Below, in pieces: positions 61,326-64,000 of a stretch of 64,000 nt of DNA. The notes below the pieces were generated by a model. That model ran no database searches, was not told where the DNA came from, and saw only the letters and a program-made list of their open reading frames with translations. Each line of letters opens with the position of its first letter. The stretch's first letter is position 1. Origin of the DNA: Pseudomonadota bacterium (lineage in GTDB: Bacteria > Bdellovibrionota > Bacteriovoracia > Bacteriovoracales > Bacteriovoracaceae); NCBI GenBank assembly GCA_027487515.1, contig JAIYDL010000018.1, positions 1 to 64,000 of the forward strand, read 5' to 3'. The translations under genes were made by a program, and so were the position numbers.

Positions 61326-61398
61326 GGGCTTAGCCTACTTGGGCCCCGGTGCCGCAGTCAATCTGGACGAAGGTAGGCGGAAGATTTAACATGGACCT

Positions 61399-62406
61399 AT
61401 GCGAATCCTTGTGACAGGTGGCGGTGGATTCTTAGGAACCCACATCATCAAAGAACTCCTTAAGAATCCGGCCTCAATTGTGACGAATCTTTCTCGTCAC
61501 ACCTACGCCCATCTCGAGGACCTGGGAGTCCCCACCATTCGCGGGGACCTCCGGCACCGCCAGGACGTTGAACGGGCCCTCCGACAAGGCTTCGACGCCA
61601 TTTTCCACGTAGCAGCACTGGCCGGTGTCTGGGGAAAGTACGAGGACTACTACGGCATCAACTACCTCGGCACCAAGAACCTCGTCGAGGTTGCAAAGGA
61701 GATGGGAGTGAGTCGTTTCGTCTACACTTCGACGCCGTCGGTGGTCTTCAACAAAGACGATCTTCTGGGAGTGGGCGAAGAGCAGCCCTATGCCACGGAA
61801 TTTTTGAACGGGTATTCCGAGACGAAGACCTTGGCCGAAAAATTGGTTCTGGCGGCCAACGACGGACAATCCTTTTTGACCTGTGCCATTAGGCCCCACC
61901 TCATCTGGGGGCCGGGAGACCCGCACCTCTTTCCGCGGGTGATTCAAAAGGGGCGAGAGGGGAAACTGCGCATGGTGGGCGACGGGGAGAATCTCGTCGA
62001 TGTCATCTACGTGGAAAACGCGGCCCTGGCCCACGTGCAGGCCCTGGAGCATCTCTCCCCCGGATCCGCGGTCTGTGGCGAGGCCTACTTCGTCGGGCAG
62101 GAGAGACCCGTGAAGCTTTGGGATTTCATCAATCAGGTCCTCGCACAGGTGAAGCTCGACCCCGTGAGCGGTGCGATCGACGTCTCCGCGGCGTACCGGC
62201 TGGGATGGCTCCTGGAAAAAGTTTTTGGGCTCTTAGGCATTAACAAACCCGAGCCGCCCATGACTCGGTTCGTGGCGCTCAACCTTGGCAAGTCCCATTA
62301 CTTCTCCCACGAGAAGGCCCGGCGACACTTTGGCTACGTTCCTCGGATTTCGATCGAAGAAGGGCTCCGGCGGACCTTCGCCCACCGGGAACTCACGGGG
62401 CGCTAG
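61399..62406 (+). CDS. oleD: OleD, NADPH-dependent 2-alkyl-3-ketoacid reductase
   Basis: 335 residues. Extended SDR fold: ILVTGGGGFLGTHIIKEL cofactor motif, catalytic YSETKTLAEK (Tyr-x3-Lys), and HLIWGPGDPHLFPRV. OleD reduces the OleA product before OleC closes the lactone. It is not contiguous with oleABC but lies 1.05 kb downstream on the same strand and completes the pathway. Sequence alone could also fit a sterol-dehydrogenase-type epimerase; context decides. Ends at CTAG, overlapping the convergent fabI. Confidence 0.88.
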   Translation: MRILVTGGGGFLGTHIIKELLKNPASIVTNLSRHTYAHLEDLGVPTIRGDLRHRQDVERALRQGFDAIFHVAALAGVWGKYEDYYGINYLGTKNLVEVAKEMGVSRFVYTSTPSVVFNKDDLLGVGEEQPYATEFLNGYSETKTLAEKLVLAANDGQSFLTCAIRPHLIWGPGDPHLFPRVIQKGREGKLRMVGDGENLVDVIYVENAALAHVQALEHLSPGSAVCGEAYFVGQERPVKLWDFINQVLAQVKLDPVSGAIDVSAAYRLGWLLEKVFGLLGINKPEPPMTRFVALNLGKSHYFSHEKARRHFGYVPRISIEEGLRRTFAHRELTGR

Positions 62407-63182
62407 ATCTTTTTTGCGAAGGTTTTGACCACGGCCTGGTCGAAGGTGTTGCAGCTCATGCCCGCGTCGACCAGAACGGTGGTGGCATTGATCCCGCTTG
62501 ACTTGGGAGAGAGCAGGAAGCAGACGGTGTTGGCCACTTCCTGGGTTTCGAGCGCCGCTCGTCGAAGTGTCAGGGCCTCTGCGAAAAGGTAGTTATCGAT
62601 GTAGTCCGGGATACCGGCACTCGCGGACGTCTTGAGGGGGCCTGCTCCCACGGCGTTGACCCTGATGCGAGAGAAGTCGGAGAACGACTTCGCGAGGTAG
62701 GGGACGGTGGCGTCGAGCATGGCCTTGATGGGCCCGAGGTAGCCGTAGCTCGTGGCCCTGGTGTTGGAGATAGAAATCGTTACGATGCTGGCGGTGGGGA
62801 CCAAGCACTCCCGAAGCTGGTGACTCATTTCGACAAGCGAGAAGCAACTGATCTGGGCCGCTTGAAGGTAGTCTTCGCGCTTGGTCTCAAGAAACGGCTT
62901 GGGGCCTTCAGAGAAATTCGCAAACGCCAGGGAGTGGACGAAACCGTCGAGTGGTCGAGCGACCTTGGCGCCTAGGTCCCGGTCCTTTTCCACGTCGAAG
63001 ACGAAGCACTCTGATCCTGGGAAGAGCTTCGTCACCGCAGGGAGATGGGCCTCACTCTGAACGGAAAAGAGGCACGTCGCTCCGTGTTCAATCAGCGTTC
63101 GAGCGGTGAAGAAGGCCACGGATTTTTTGTTGGCGACGCCGGAGATGAGAAAGGTTCGGCCAGCGACATCCAGGAAGTTCAT
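62403..63182 (-). CDS. fabI: enoyl-ACP reductase, FabI-like
   Basis: 259 residues. FabI-type atypical SDR: ISGVANKKSVAFFTARTL (NAD loop), then SYGYLGPIKAMLDATVPYLA with the Tyr-x6-Lys pair, then RVNAVGAGPLKTSASAGI. The last is the FabI ISAGPI(R/K)T signature with minor changes. Saturates the enoyl chain at the end of each elongation round. ATGA overlap with fabZ upstream and a CTAG overlap with oleD. Could be a specialised paralogue instead of the cell's main enoyl reductase. Confidence 0.88.
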   Translation of the reverse strand: MNFLDVAGRTFLISGVANKKSVAFFTARTLIEHGATCLFSVQSEAHLPAVTKLFPGSECFVFDVEKDRDLGAKVARPLDGFVHSLAFANFSEGPKPFLETKREDYLQAAQISCFSLVEMSHQLRECLVPTASIVTISISNTRATSYGYLGPIKAMLDATVPYLAKSFSDFSRIRVNAVGAGPLKTSASAGIPDYIDNYLFAEALTLRRAALETQEVANTVCFLLSPKSSGINATTVLVDAGMSCNTFDQAVVKTFAKKI

Positions 63183-63616
63183 TCCGCTCCCTCGTTTTCA
63201 ACCAGTGTTGCCGCGAATTCGATGGTCATGATGGTTTTCCCCTCGCAGGTGATTTTTCCTTTCATGAACGCAGCGTTCGCGAGCATCTCGATGAAGTCGA
63301 CGGTGATGTGGAGGAGATCCCCGGGGCGAGCGATGTTTTTGAACTTCGTCCCTTGGATCCTCGTCACAAGGGCGGTCTTAGAGTTTCCCGCTGCCTCGCC
63401 TCGAAGGGCCATTAGGAGAGCACCGGTCTGGAACGCGGCCTCACACAGGAGCACCCCGGGCATGACCGGTCGACCTGGAAAGTGGCCCCGAAAAAAATCC
63501 TCGTCTCCCGTGAGCTTCTTCGACGTCGTGATGGAGGTCTCCGAGCTATCGACGATCTGTTCGATGAAGAGGAAAGGATCGCGCTGAGGGATGTTGGCAA
63601 GGATGGTCTCAAGCAT
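63179..63616 (-). CDS. fabZ: 3-hydroxyacyl-ACP dehydratase, FabZ-like
   Basis: 145 residues from the ATG at 63616 (GGAGG upstream); the longer frame to 63703 lies in fabG and is rejected. Hotdog fold with the FabZ active site: DEDFFRGHFPGRPVMPGVLL with the catalytic His, and CEAAFQTGALL with the Glu. N-terminal IPQRDPFLFIEQIVD matches FabZ. Removes water from 3-hydroxyacyl-ACP. Between fabG and fabI in a coupled trio. Confidence 0.92.
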   Translation of the reverse strand: MLETILANIPQRDPFLFIEQIVDSSETSITTSKKLTGDEDFFRGHFPGRPVMPGVLLCEAAFQTGALLMALRGEAAGNSKTALVTRIQGTKFKNIARPGDLLHITVDFIEMLANAAFMKGKITCEGKTIMTIEFAATLVENEGAE

Positions 63617-64000
63617 TGAGGCCTCCGGCGACGTCGAGGGTTGCCCCGGTGATGTAGGAAGCCTCGCGGGCGGCGAAGAAGAGGACCGCGTGGGCCACCT
63701 CATCGACTTTCCCGAACCGCTTCATCGGCACCTGAGACTTGTACTCCTTCACTTGCTCTTCCGGGAGATCGGCCAGAAGCTCGGTCTCGATGAACCCGGG
63801 ACAGACGTTGTTGATGGTGATGTTTCTCTTGGCGACTTCCTTTGAAACCGACAAGGAAAGCGCGATCTGTCCGGCCTTCGACGCGGCGTAGTTGGCCTGT
63901 CCGGGAAGGCCCAGCTTTCCGCCGACGGAGGACATGTTCACGATGCGGCCGTAGCGGTTTTTCATCATCTGGAGGACCGCGAAGCGAGTCATGAGGTAGG
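63609..64000 (-). CDS. fabG: 3-oxoacyl-ACP reductase, FabG-like (partial)
   Basis: The C-terminal 129 or so residues are in the window; the N-terminus lies beyond base 64000. Visible: GRIVNMSSVGGKLGLPGQ with the catalytic Ser, YAASKAGQIAL with Tyr and Lys, NNVCPGFIETELL, and the C-terminal YITGATLDVAGGLNA. Standard FabG/SDR. Overlaps fabZ by 8 bases. More genes of the same operon probably lie outside the window. Confidence 0.92.
   Translation of the reverse strand, partial: YLMTRFAVLQMMKNRYGRIVNMSSVGGKLGLPGQANYAASKAGQIALSLSVSKEVAKRNITINNVCPGFIETELLADLPEEQVKEYKSQVPMKRFGKVDEVAHAVLFFAAREASYITGATLDVAGGLNA

Noticed and set aside
60198..61376. 392-codon open frame on the plus strand
   Set aside because: Antisense to the exported alpha/beta hydrolase, whose serine-hydrolase motifs are intact; low-complexity translation.

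Overview
The window is a gene-dense (about 95% coding), GC-rich bacterial chromosome segment. It has no rRNA, no tRNA that I can see, no CRISPR array and no insertion sequence. Gene content suggests a Gram-negative relative of Bdellovibrio/Oligoflexia: many lipoproteins and signal peptides, type IV-type prepilins, an FHA membrane protein, di-haem cytochrome, MltD, and above all a protein made of two histone folds. That placement is inference. No stretch without a gene exceeds about 290 bases.

Layout. 1-2,525: small secreted proteins and a LysR regulator that diverges from a fasciclin gene across a perfect palindrome. 3,067-9,902: a complete, overlapping histidine operon hisG-D-C-B(fused)-H-A-F-IE, with an intrinsic-terminator-like hairpin directly before hisG. 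10,000-18,350: PAP2 phosphatase, a TerC-family membrane protein under a yybP-ykoY (Mn2+) riboswitch, a divergent pair of probable pseudoenzymes (sulfatase fold and beta-lactamase fold), a DUF482 acyltransferase-like protein, a lipoprotein methyltransferase and small envelope proteins. 18,501-22,078: an ATP-grasp ligase, an aspartoacylase-like deacylase and a GNAT-C39 peptidase fusion, together a peptide-ligation/modification cassette. 22,082-26,278: three paralogous prepilin-like proteins with a shared C-terminal cysteine module, plus an FHA/transmembrane protein. 26,275-31,957: cytochrome, a receiver-like domain without its phospho-site, and secreted or esterase proteins.

32,131-40,890: TCA-cycle genes sucA-sucB-lpdA and acnA. 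40,883-45,339: GT-C glycosyltransferase, SDR, dihydroorotase and an EEP phosphodiesterase. 45,320-52,184: MltD, a retropepsin-like RimB-type protease, pterin carbinolamine dehydratase, gamma-glutamyltransferase and a sodium symporter.

52,181-64,000: a histone-fold doublet gene diverges from a lipid island. The island holds KAS, ACP, a CrtI-like FAD oxidoreductase, oleA, oleB, oleC and an AI-2E-family transporter in one operon, then oleD, with fabI/fabZ/fabG converging on it from the other strand. I read this as OleABCD head-to-head hydrocarbon synthesis supplied by its own set of fatty-acid elongation genes.

Two architectural habits recur. Co-directional genes overlap at ATGA/GTGA/TTGA, and five convergent pairs end in a single shared CTAG so that both stop codons are TAG.
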